A stretch of 7,632 nt of DNA from an uncultured Xanthobacteraceae bacterium (GTDB lineage: Bacteria > Pseudomonadota > Alphaproteobacteria > Rhizobiales > Xanthobacteraceae), in assembly GCA_955652195.1 (NCBI GenBank), contig CATPBC010000451.1, positions 1 through 7,632 of the forward strand. The letters are read 5' to 3'. Under the pieces are notes generated by a model. It saw nothing but the letters and a program-made list of their open reading frames with translations, was not told where the DNA came from and searched no databases. Of this stretch, positions 1 through 5,430 are shown piece by piece (position 1 is the stretch's first letter; each line of letters opens with the position of its first letter). Both the position numbers and the translations under genes were made by a program.

Positions 1-660
1 GCCGCAGCACTTTACGCGCTTGTCGTCGGTGCGCTCAGCCTGCGCACCCGCGGTGTCTATTTCATCATGATTACCTTGGCTTTTGCGCAGATGATCTACT
101 ATGTCGCGATCGGGCTCGACCGTTATGGCGGTGACGACGGATTGACCATCTATCATCGCAGCCAGTTTGGCACTGTCGTCGATCTCACCAACAGGACTGT
201 TTTCTATTATGTTTGTCTCGGGCTGCTGCTGGTCAGCATTTATTTGGTGTGGCGCATCGTCAATTCGCGCTTCGGTATGGTGATCCAAGGCGCGCGCTCG
301 AATGAACGACGCATGCGCGCGATCGGCTTCCCAACATTCCGCTATAGGCTGGTCTGTTTCGTGATCGCCGGAGCAATGTGCGGGCTTGCCGGCGCACTGC
401 TCGCCAATCACACCGATTTTATCAGTCCGGCTATGATGCACTGGACGCGCTCGGGCGATCTTATCGTTATGGTGGTGCTTGGCGGCATGCAGGCGATGTT
501 CGGCCCGCTCATTGGCGCGCTCACGTTTTTGGTACTGGAGGAGGGACTCTCACGCGTTACGGTATATTCGAATCTGATCCTTGGCCCGTTCCTGCTTGTC
601 GTGGCGATCTCGATGCATGGCGGGATCGATAGCTTAATTGCCGGATCTCGCCGTGGCTGA
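1..660 (+). CDS. livM: Branched-chain amino acid ABC transporter permease, LivM type (5' end outside window)
   Basis: This is the C-terminal 219 residues of an inner-membrane permease; the frame is open from base 1, so the true start lies to the left. LivM pairs with LivH to form the membrane channel of the high-affinity importer for Leu/Ile/Val. The early segment LRTRGVYFIMITLAFAQMI is the family hallmark. A loop with NERRMRAIGF at visible residues 101-110 fits the cytoplasmic EAA-like coupling loop that contacts the ATPases. Hydrophobic spans are seen at about 69-85, 118-135, 153-178 and near the C-terminus. The stop at 658-660 overlaps the next gene by 8 bases, so the genes are translationally coupled. 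The substrate cannot be fixed from sequence: relatives of this family also import urea, amides or aromatic acids, but nothing here points to those in particular. Confidence 0.93.
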   Translation, partial: AAALYALVVGALSLRTRGVYFIMITLAFAQMIYYVAIGLDRYGGDDGLTIYHRSQFGTVVDLTNRTVFYYVCLGLLLVSIYLVWRIVNSRFGMVIQGARSNERRMRAIGFPTFRYRLVCFVIAGAMCGLAGALLANHTDFISPAMMHWTRSGDLIVMVVLGGMQAMFGPLIGALTFLVLEEGLSRVTVYSNLILGPFLLVVAISMHGGIDSLIAGSRRG

Positions 661-1411
661 GATCTTGCTCGAAGTCGAACGCCTGACCAAGCGGTTTGGC
701 GGCGTAATCGCGGCCGACGAAATTTCGCTAGCTGTTCCGACCGGTGAACTGCACGCGATCATCGGTCCGAACGGCGCCGGCAAATCAACCCTGATCAGTC
801 AATTGAGCGGGGAAGTGGTTCCGGATAGCGGACGCATTCGTTTTGACGGTCGCGAGATAACGAACCTGCCGGCTTATCGGCGTAGCAGGTTAGGCCTTGC
901 GCGCTCTTTTCAGGTCACAACGCTGTTTCCGGATTTCTCAGCGCTCGACAATATCGCGCTTTCGGTGCAGGCGCATGCCGGCCACTCGTTTCGGTTTTGG
1001 CAAAACGCGCGTGACGAACCCGAATTGCGTGAACCGGCGCAAGCGGCGCTGGCGCGCGTGGGTCTGATCGAACGAGCCAGCGCTCTGGTCGCTGATCTCA
1101 GTCATGGTGAACGGCGCCAGCTAGAAATCGCCATGGCCCTTGCTGCTCGGCCACGCATGCTGCTGCTCGATGAGCCGATGGCGGGGATGGGTCTCGAAGA
1201 ATCCGCACGTTTATTGGAAATGCTGCGTGCGCTGAAGGGCAGCATCACCGTGATTCTGATCGAGCATGATATCGATGCGGTGTTCGCATTGGCGGATCGC
1301 ATCAGCGTCCTGGTCTATGGACGCATTATCGCCTCTGGCGACCCGGCGGCCATTCGTGCCGATCCAGGCGTGCGCGAAGCTTACCTCGGCGAAGGTGCGG
1401 TCGATGGCTGA
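653..1411 (+). CDS. livG: Branched-chain amino acid ABC transporter ATP-binding protein, LivG type
   Basis: Cytoplasmic ATPase that with LivF powers the LivHM channel. With the GTG start at 653 it has 252 residues, normal for LivG. Visible motifs are Walker A GPNGAGKST (38-46), a Q-loop in RSFQ (Q87), the signature LSHGERR (149-155), Walker B MLLLDEP ending at residue 175, and an H-loop His at 205 in IEHD. MAGMG after the Walker B is also LivG-like. A TTG at 638 would add five residues. I prefer GTG 653 because it recreates exactly the overlap seen at the next junction (GTGGCTGA here, ATGGCTGA there) and has GGAT six bases upstream. The gene lies between livM and livF in one operon. Confidence 0.92.
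   Translation: MAEILLEVERLTKRFGGVIAADEISLAVPTGELHAIIGPNGAGKSTLISQLSGEVVPDSGRIRFDGREITNLPAYRRSRLGLARSFQVTTLFPDFSALDNIALSVQAHAGHSFRFWQNARDEPELREPAQAALARVGLIERASALVADLSHGERRQLEIAMALAARPRMLLLDEPMAGMGLEESARLLEMLRALKGSITVILIEHDIDAVFALADRISVLVYGRIIASGDPAAIRADPGVREAYLGEGAVDG
1391..1397 (+). promoter_or_regulatory. Ribosome binding site for livF
   Basis: GAAGGTG lies inside the end of livG, six bases before the ATG at 1404. It favours ATG 1404 over the in-frame ATG at 1413 and over much longer open-frame extensions reaching back into livG. Confidence 0.6.
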
Positions 1412-2126
1412 CATGTCCGATTCGCTTCTTGAATTGCGCGACATAGAGACGAGCTATGGATTGAGCCGTGTCCTCTTCGGCGTGTCGCTCACCATCGGGC
1501 GGGGGGAGATGGTTTCGCTGCTCGGCCGCAACGGCATGGGCAAGACCACAACAGTACGCTCAATCATGGGACTTACTCCCGCCGCGGCCGGCTCGATCCG
1601 GTTCGGCGGCGAAGAGATCCGCTTATTTCCTGCCTACCGGATCGCCAAGCGCGGCGTCGGCTTGGTTCCGGAAGGCCGGCAGGTATTCCCAAACCTCACC
1701 GCCCGCGAGAATCTCGTTGCAACCGCGGCAAATCACGGAGGCACCACCGAGCCATGGACGCTCGAAAAGGTCATGGCGCTGTTTCCGCGCCTCGCCGAAC
1801 GGGCGAGCGGCATGGCGAACTTGCTGTCGGGAGGCGAACAGCAGATGCTCGCCATCGGCCGTGCCTTGATGACCAATCCACGTCTTCTCATTCTGGACGA
1901 GGCGACCGAGGGCTTGGCGCCCCGCGTGCGTGACGAAATTTGGCGTTCGCTCGAACGGCTGCGTGCCGGTGGGCAATCGATCCTGGTTATTGATAAAAAC
2001 GTAAAGGCGCTGACCCGCATAGCCGACCGCCATTACATTATTGAGCGCGGGCGTGTGGTATGGGTCGGAAGCTCGCAGCAATTGGCGCAAGCGCCTGCAA
2101 TTCAGCATCGTTATCTAGGGATTTGA
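1404..2126 (+). CDS. livF: Branched-chain amino acid ABC transporter ATP-binding protein, LivF type
   Basis: Second cytoplasmic ATPase of the importer, 240 residues from ATG 1404, close to the usual LivF length. Motifs are Walker A GRNGMGKTT (41-49), signature LSGGEQQML (141-149), and Walker B LLILDEATEGLAP (161-173), where ATEGLAP is a LivF hallmark. The residues at the H-loop read VIDKNV (195-200); most LivF proteins have VEQNV there, so the position that is His in other ABC ATPases, commonly Gln in LivF, is Lys here. The start overlaps the livG stop by 8 bases. It is the last gene of the operon seen here and is followed after 24 bases by a convergent gene. The long frame reaching back to 1266 is inside livG and is not the real start. 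Confidence 0.93.
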   Translation: MADMSDSLLELRDIETSYGLSRVLFGVSLTIGRGEMVSLLGRNGMGKTTTVRSIMGLTPAAAGSIRFGGEEIRLFPAYRIAKRGVGLVPEGRQVFPNLTARENLVATAANHGGTTEPWTLEKVMALFPRLAERASGMANLLSGGEQQMLAIGRALMTNPRLLILDEATEGLAPRVRDEIWRSLERLRAGGQSILVIDKNVKALTRIADRHYIIERGRVVWVGSSQQLAQAPAIQHRYLGI

Positions 2127-2150
2127 TCACCCGCAATGCATGGCGCGCTC

Positions 2151-3047
2151 TTAGCGGGCCGCATCAAGTCCGGCCAGTCGCTGCAATGCGGCGTTGGAGC
2201 CAAGCTCTGCGGCGCGCTGGTACCATTGCCGCGCCTGCGCGATATCCGGCGTCGTCCCGATTGCGCCGAGACGCTGCATCACAACTGGATCGAAAGTCGC
2301 GCCGACTGCAAGAGCCGCCTCGGCGCTGCCGGCTTCGGCGGCGCGCCGTAGGAGGAGCCGTGCCGCGGCGAGATCGCCGTTGGCGATGAATTCGTTGCCG
2401 CGCTTGACCAACATTTCGAGTTCGCCACTGTCGAGCCGAAGTGCCGGACGATTGTCGGGCTGCGGCGCCGGTTGGGCCGGTGGAGGTGCAATTGGTTGCG
2501 CCGGCACTGGCGTGACGGCAATTGCGTTGACAGACGCAGCAGATAAAGGGGCAGCCGCAACTACAGCAGGTGCAGCAAGCACATTCGCGGTAACCGCGTC
2601 CTCCATCTGCGGTGCAGCTATCGCAGGTCGCGGCAGCTCCACATCGACGCGATTGCCAGAAATGGCTGACGTGGAAACCTCGGCCGGCATGATTCCGACC
2701 GGCTTTTCTATGCCGTGATAGGAGACCATGCCCCACGCCACCAAAGCGGCGAAGCTGATAACCCCGCACAGCCGGATCAGGATAGGCCGTACGACCGACC
2801 CGGCTTTGGCAGATGGCTCCGGGATCAAGTTGGGATTGCGCGCGAGCTGACGCTGCAGTTCCAGCATCGCGCGGTCGCCGCTGAATTGGGGAGCGAGCGT
2901 CGTGGGATTGCGATTACGTTCGTTAGTGTCAGTCAATGGTGTGGCTGGGCGTCCGGCGATCTCGGCGGGTACCCGCTCGCGCGCCCAAGGCGGCGCGTAG
3001 ATCAATGCCGGATCAATGTCTTCATCGAGGTGTATCGGAGAACTCAT
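2151..3047 (-). CDS. Membrane-anchored protein with C-terminal Sel1/TPR-like repeats
   Basis: A 298-residue protein of unknown role. In order it has a polar N-terminal cytoplasmic region (1-85) including GDRAMLELQRQLARNP, a single membrane span at about 88-108, an Ala/Pro-rich linker (about 155-200), and a C-terminal helical part. Two units there look Sel1/TPR-like: about 215-245 (NGDLAAARLLLRRAAEAGSA) and about 265-293 (DIAQARQWYQRAAELGSNAA). Such repeats usually serve as protein-binding scaffolds, and by topology they should face the periplasm. The ATG at 3047 is chosen because GGGAGG precedes it by five bases; a TTG at 3068 would add seven residues but has no better site. It lies just downstream of a TAXI-like remnant on the same strand, and is convergent with livF. 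No function is claimed beyond a likely scaffold. Confidence 0.82.
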   Translation of the reverse strand: MSSPIHLDEDIDPALIYAPPWARERVPAEIAGRPATPLTDTNERNRNPTTLAPQFSGDRAMLELQRQLARNPNLIPEPSAKAGSVVRPILIRLCGVISFAALVAWGMVSYHGIEKPVGIMPAEVSTSAISGNRVDVELPRPAIAAPQMEDAVTANVLAAPAVVAAAPLSAASVNAIAVTPVPAQPIAPPPAQPAPQPDNRPALRLDSGELEMLVKRGNEFIANGDLAAARLLLRRAAEAGSAEAALAVGATFDPVVMQRLGAIGTTPDIAQARQWYQRAAELGSNAALQRLAGLDAAR

Positions 3048-3052
3048 GATCG

Positions 3053-3058
3053 CCTCCC
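3053..3058 (-). promoter_or_regulatory. Ribosome binding site for the Sel1/TPR gene
   Basis: On the minus strand GGGAGG sits five bases before the ATG at 3047, a near-ideal Shine-Dalgarno match. It decides the start in favour of ATG 3047 over the upstream TTG at 3068. Confidence 0.75.
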
Positions 3059-3121
3059 GTGCTTTCAAGCTCCGATGTCACAAATAAACGGTCCGATCCC
3101 CCTACGATTGCCGCTGCCGTA

Positions 3122-3343
3122 CTACCACTTGATCGAATAGATATCGTTCGGATCGCTCGAGACAATAGTGATTGTGTTGGCGTTCAGACGTTCGCCGAGC
3201 GCACCAACATTGTGGTTATTCGCTATCGGTCGCATACCGGCGCGCTCGGTGGGAAAATTGGACATCGTTGCAATCGACAGAACCGATGCCAATACGCCAA
3301 TGACCTGAATTGGCCGGTACGGCCGCCGCAAGCGTCCCCTCAT
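3122..3343 (-). pseudogene. N-terminal remnant of a TAXI-family (TRAP-type) solute-binding protein
   Basis: A 73-codon open frame starting MRGRLRRPYRPIQVIGV and ending at TAG 3124-3122. It has a basic start and one hydrophobic span (about 12-28), then a short polar region and the segment LNANTITIVSSDPN near its end. In TAXI-family solute-binding proteins, as I recall them, a similar N-terminal anchor is followed by an N-x-N-T-[VI]-T-I-V-S-G-N-P-N type segment beginning the ligand-binding domain of several hundred residues. Here the frame stops just after that motif and only 77 bases remain before the next start, so most of the domain appears to be missing. The Sel1/TPR gene downstream on the same strand may be its former operon partner. 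Alternatively this is a genuine small membrane protein; a weak GGGGG lies upstream of the ATG. The family call was made by eye. Confidence 0.5.
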
Positions 3344-3440
3344 TAGTAGCCCCCGAGCGGCGAACCCGCCTTTACGCAAACACACATTGCGCGGCAGAGC
3401 CGCAACGTCTGACACCAACAATCGCCGCGCTTGCAGAGAC

Positions 3441-3469
3441 GGACACGCTATTATTTGCCACACGTGTCC
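3441..3469. repeat. Inverted repeat GGACACG-N15-CGTGTCC
   Basis: Two perfect 7-base arms (3441-3447 and 3463-3469) surround a 15-base AT-leaning spacer, with arm centres 22 bases apart, about two helical turns. It lies about 100 bases upstream of the TAXI-like remnant on its coding strand and just downstream of a TTGACA hexamer. That is where an operator for the minus-strand pair could sit, but no regulator can be named. Confidence 0.4.
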
Positions 3470-3621
3470 CGCACGGACTTTTGTCAAAGGTCGGCAAGCA
3501 TTGGGGCGGCTATATGATTATGGTTGGATGATTCCAAGGCTCGGTTGCCGCAGCTCTGCGGTTCGCGCCATGCGAGCGGTCGCAGCTACGATCCATCAAC
3601 GGCTTCGGCGGCGCGAAACTC

Positions 3622-3635
3622 CGGCACGAGTGCCG
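3622..3635 (-). terminator. Candidate hairpin after the 121-aa gene
   Basis: CGGCAC and GTGCCG form a compact inverted repeat about 20 bases past the stop of the minus-strand 121-aa gene. It could fold as a 5-bp stem with a 4-base loop. There is no clear T run after it, only GGAGTTTC, so it is a weak candidate for an intrinsic terminator. Confidence 0.25.
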
Positions 3636-3654
3636 TAAGGCGGCGACACGCTGG

Positions 3655-4020
3655 TCAGCGGTCCACGCCCGGAGAGTCCGGCAGTCGCTTCACGCTTTCG
3701 GAGATGATCTTGCTGAGTTGCATCACCTGCTGGCTCAAGGCGGCATATTCTACAATTTCACGATGAATGCGGTCGCCGTCGGAACGCAGTTTTTCGCGCA
3801 GATCCCGCAAATCTCCAATGAGAGCGTCAATCTCGCGCGTCGAGCTGCCCGATACCCGGCGAAGCAGCGCGCTCAAGCTATTGGCGGTTGCTTCGCCACC
3901 TGCGGTATCGCCCTGACGAAATGCTGTGCTGTTATGTGCAAGCGTCCGGACGTTTTCCTCAATATCGAGGTCCGCTGATTTTAGATCTCCAGATGACTGG
4001 ACCGGCTGGACATAATTCAT
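3655..4020 (-). CDS. Hypothetical coiled-coil protein, 121 aa
   Basis: A small soluble-looking protein that I do not recognise. The N-terminal third is polar (MNYVQPVQSSGDLKSADLD), with no signal peptide or membrane span. From about residue 44 to 112 it is predicted by eye to be almost wholly helical, with leucines and isoleucines at heptad-like spacing (IDALIGDLRDLREKLRSDGD, then a second helix rich in Q, S and hydrophobics), so it probably dimerises through a coiled coil. The start at ATG 4020 is chosen because GAGGGG lies seven bases upstream; ATG 4035 and 4077 are in frame but less well placed. It is divergent from the J-domain gene, with 266 bases between the starts. Function unknown; a coiled-coil adaptor or structural protein is possible but unsupported. 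Confidence 0.7.
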   Translation of the reverse strand: MNYVQPVQSSGDLKSADLDIEENVRTLAHNSTAFRQGDTAGGEATANSLSALLRRVSGSSTREIDALIGDLRDLREKLRSDGDRIHREIVEYAALSQQVMQLSKIISESVKRLPDSPGVDR

Positions 4021-4027
4021 AACACCA

Positions 4028-4033
4028 CCCCTC
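4028..4033 (-). promoter_or_regulatory. Ribosome binding site for the 121-aa gene
   Basis: GAGGGG on the minus strand, seven bases before the ATG at 4020. It sets the start there, although the same bases also form part of an alternative ATGAGG start at 4035. Confidence 0.55.
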
Positions 4034-4224
4034 ATAGCCGTTCGCTTCCTCTGCGGACGCCAACCGGATGGCCGCATGAAAATGTGACCACTTCGCGACT
4101 CATCAGTGCTTTTGCGGTTTCTCTTTCGTATTGCGGGCAGGTTCGTAATGCTTGACTATTTTTTGCCAATCTCTTGCCCCGAGGTGGTCTGAATCGAAGA
4201 CTTAGCTGAGTTGAAGGGATGGGT

Positions 4225-4272
4225 ATGTCCGGGGCACAGAATGGCGTGCGGACTATTGAGCAAAGCGAGTAA
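4225..4272 (+). other. Possible 15-codon leader ORF ahead of the J-domain gene
   Basis: ATG 4225 opens a 15-residue frame (MSGAQNGVRTIEQSE) ending at TAA 4270-4272, preceded at six-base spacing by GAAGGG (4213-4218), which is a better ribosome site than the one in front of the J-domain gene. Its stop lies 14 bases before that gene's ATG, close enough for translational coupling. Short frames like this also arise by chance, so it is recorded as a possibility only. Confidence 0.2.
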
Positions 4273-4286
4273 AAGCGTCTCGTGCT

Positions 4287-5258
4287 ATGCTTGAAGCGGG
4301 TGGCGGGGGCGATTTTTCGGCAGCGTTCGTGAATACGATTTTACTTGCCCTTTGGGCAGTGCTGCCGGCTTTGGTTATTGGTTATGCGCGCGCATTTTTT
4401 CTTGCGCGACGGCATCGACCGGAATTCATGCTGCAAAAATCCGAAAAGAGCGAATTAGACCGCGCCGTCGCGGTGTATGGAACGGTTCGCCGTCGTCTTG
4501 AGCAAATCCGTGAAAGCAATGAGCTGATAAACGGCTTTTGGCGCACCGCCTTGACCCGCCATACCAATATTCCGGAGCAGGATGACGAATTCGAGGACCT
4601 AAAAGCTCATGCTCAGCATTTGCAGGCGATGATCTCCCGCCTCAGAAGCCAGCCGCTTTTCCGATTGAGGTCCTGGATGCATAGCAAGAGTATGCATTTC
4701 GCGATGGGTTATGCGATTGCGGTCTACATTGTGACGTTCGTGCTTCTCTGGTTGCTCGCGTTCGGTGTTTCCGATCAGTCGGCCTGGGCGCAGGAATTAC
4801 AGACTGTGTCGAGCAACGCGGTTGTCTGGTATCCGTTCGACGAGTGGATTTTTGACGCCAATGCTGCGGCCATTGCCTTCGCAACCGTTGCAATGCCGCT
4901 CATTTACCTGGTTCGGCGGTACAGTTTGCGCCGGCAGTACAGTCTGGAATTTTGCGTGTTTGCCGATCTAGCGGATATCGGGCCGGGCGAGTCGATTTAT
5001 GACGCTGAATTTGTCTTCGATCATTACGCTCGAGAAACAGGAGATGCAGCCGGCGATGGTTACTGGATTCGCATTCTCGGGGTTTCCGAGTCGGCCACGG
5101 TTGAAGAGGTTAAAAAAGCCTACAAAACCCTGATCAAACAAAACCACCCCGATCGGGTGCAGGGCATGTCACAAGCGTTCAAAAAACTTGCCGAGATGGA
5201 AACCAAAAAGATCAACGCTGCCTATCGGCAAGCCCTAAATTCAGCCTCGCCTGCTTGA
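4287..5258 (+). CDS. Membrane-anchored J-domain (DnaJ-like, type III) protein
   Basis: A 323-residue inner-membrane protein with a C-terminal J domain, the module that stimulates the ATPase of DnaK/Hsp70. Spans are seen at about 13-36, 137-160 and 192-209. Basic clusters after spans 1 and 3 (RRHR, RRYSLRR) put the 37-136 helical region and the C-terminus in the cytoplasm, with a loop of about 30 residues in the periplasm. The J domain covers about 259-317: YWIRILGVSESATVEEVKKA, then a helix ending in the essential HPD (287-289), then a Lys-rich helix. There is no Gly/Phe or zinc-finger region. ATG 4287 is the first start after an in-frame TGA at 4257; its ribosome site is poor, and GTG 4329 is an alternative that would begin inside the first span. 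It probably recruits DnaK to a membrane client, like DjlA, but the architecture is different and the client is unknown. Confidence 0.85.
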   Translation: MLEAGGGGDFSAAFVNTILLALWAVLPALVIGYARAFFLARRHRPEFMLQKSEKSELDRAVAVYGTVRRRLEQIRESNELINGFWRTALTRHTNIPEQDDEFEDLKAHAQHLQAMISRLRSQPLFRLRSWMHSKSMHFAMGYAIAVYIVTFVLLWLLAFGVSDQSAWAQELQTVSSNAVVWYPFDEWIFDANAAAIAFATVAMPLIYLVRRYSLRRQYSLEFCVFADLADIGPGESIYDAEFVFDHYARETGDAAGDGYWIRILGVSESATVEEVKKAYKTLIKQNHPDRVQGMSQAFKKLAEMETKKINAAYRQALNSASPA

Positions 5259-5277
5259 GGCCGCTCGCTGAGCCTTT

Positions 5278-5317
5278 CGGAATTCATACCCATAATGTGT
5301 GAATTGCTCCGATTTTT
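5278..5317 (+). terminator. Candidate intrinsic terminator of the J-domain gene
   Basis: Twenty bases past the J-domain stop, AATTCATAC (5281-5289) pairs with GTGTGAATT (5297-5305) around a 7-base loop, giving nine RNA base pairs with one G-U. CGG (5278-5280) and CCG (5309-5311) can clamp the base around a 3-base bulge, and ATTTTT follows at 5312-5317. The stem is AU-rich. The loop also contains CATAAT, which resembles a -10 element, so a promoter or operator role is the alternative. Confidence 0.45.
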
Positions 5318-5334
5318 GTGGCAGGCGCGCCACA
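5317..5334. repeat. Inverted repeat TGTGGC-N6-GCCACA upstream of the barrel gene
   Basis: Perfect 6-base arms with a 6-base spacer, enclosing the 8-base palindrome GGCGCGCC (5324-5331). It lies about 100 bases before the outer-membrane protein start. The position suits an operator or a 5' leader stem; no specific regulator is recognised. Confidence 0.4.
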
Positions 5335-5350
5335 CCATGCGGCAAAACAC

Positions 5351-5395
5351 GGGGAAAAACCCCTGAATAGACTCCTGCTGATCGGGAAACCCCCT
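5351..5395 (+). repeat. Pair of GGG-A(n)-CCC motifs in the barrel gene leader
   Basis: GGGGAAAAACCCCT (5351-5364) and CGGGAAACCCCCT (5383-5395) are two versions of the same motif 32 bases apart, each able to form a short G-C stem with an all-A loop. Both are followed by a purine-rich RAA. They could be tandem binding sites or leader hairpins. Confidence 0.35.
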
Positions 5396-5399
5396 AAAG

Positions 5400-5412
5400 T
5401 GAGTTGAACTCA
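5400..5412. repeat. Palindrome TGAGTTGAACTCA just before the barrel gene RBS
   Basis: Perfect 6-base arms (TGAGTT/AACTCA) around a central G, ending seven bases before the ribosome site at 5420. Suitable as a repressor site; too tight a loop for a stable RNA hairpin. Confidence 0.35.
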
Positions 5413-5419
5413 TTTCGGC

Positions 5420-5425
5420 AGGAAG
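5420..5425 (+). promoter_or_regulatory. Ribosome binding site for the outer-membrane protein gene
   Basis: AGGAAG, five bases before ATG 5431. It supports ATG 5431, the start of a clean signal peptide, over an upstream in-frame TTG at 5404. Confidence 0.65.
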
Positions 5426-5430
5426 AAATC

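Larger units (their letters stand above)
3344..3654. other. Non-coding stretch with short inverted repeats
   Basis: These 311 bases between two minus-strand genes carry no open frame with a credible start, ribosome site or recognisable product. They hold short inverted repeats at 3391-3403 (GCGGC/GCCGC), 3441-3469 (GGACACG/CGTGTCC), 3548-3561 (CCGCAG/CTGCGG) and 3622-3635 (CGGCAC/GTGCCG). A TTGACA hexamer is present on the minus strand at 3487-3482 without a convincing -10 at normal spacing. The region probably holds the end of the 121-aa gene's transcript and the promoter for the minus-strand pair below it. Confidence 0.5.

Noticed and set aside
638..652. TTG start giving LivG five more residues
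   Set aside because: GTG 653 gives the same overlap as the next junction and better ribosome-site spacing; the TTG has only a distant GGGA.
1623..2108. 161-codon minus-strand frame opposite livF
   Set aside because: A shadow of a GC-rich coding gene; the product has no family features.
2130..2158. CCCGC/GCGGG as a bidirectional terminator between livF and the Sel1/TPR gene
   Set aside because: Only five pairs with a 19-base loop and no T run on either strand.
2194..2718. 174-codon plus-strand frame opposite the Sel1/TPR gene
   Set aside because: Ala/Ser/Arg-rich antisense shadow; the minus-strand frame has the ribosome site, membrane span and repeat motifs.
3048..3068. TTG start extending the Sel1/TPR protein by seven residues
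   Set aside because: The extension runs through the GGGAGG ribosome site that ideally serves ATG 3047.
3344..3487. Upstream extension of the TAXI-like frame to TTG 3487
   Set aside because: That TTG is part of a TTGACA hexamer, the extra residues have no family resemblance, and ATG 3343 starts directly at the basic anchor region.
2330..3615. Sixteen bases shared by 2330-2345 and 3600-3615 (CGGCTTCGGCGGCGCG)
   Set aside because: A low-complexity GC-rich string with no similarity on either side; likely chance.
4152..4180. TTGACT as a -35 element for the J-domain gene
   Set aside because: No acceptable -10 at 16-18 bases spacing.
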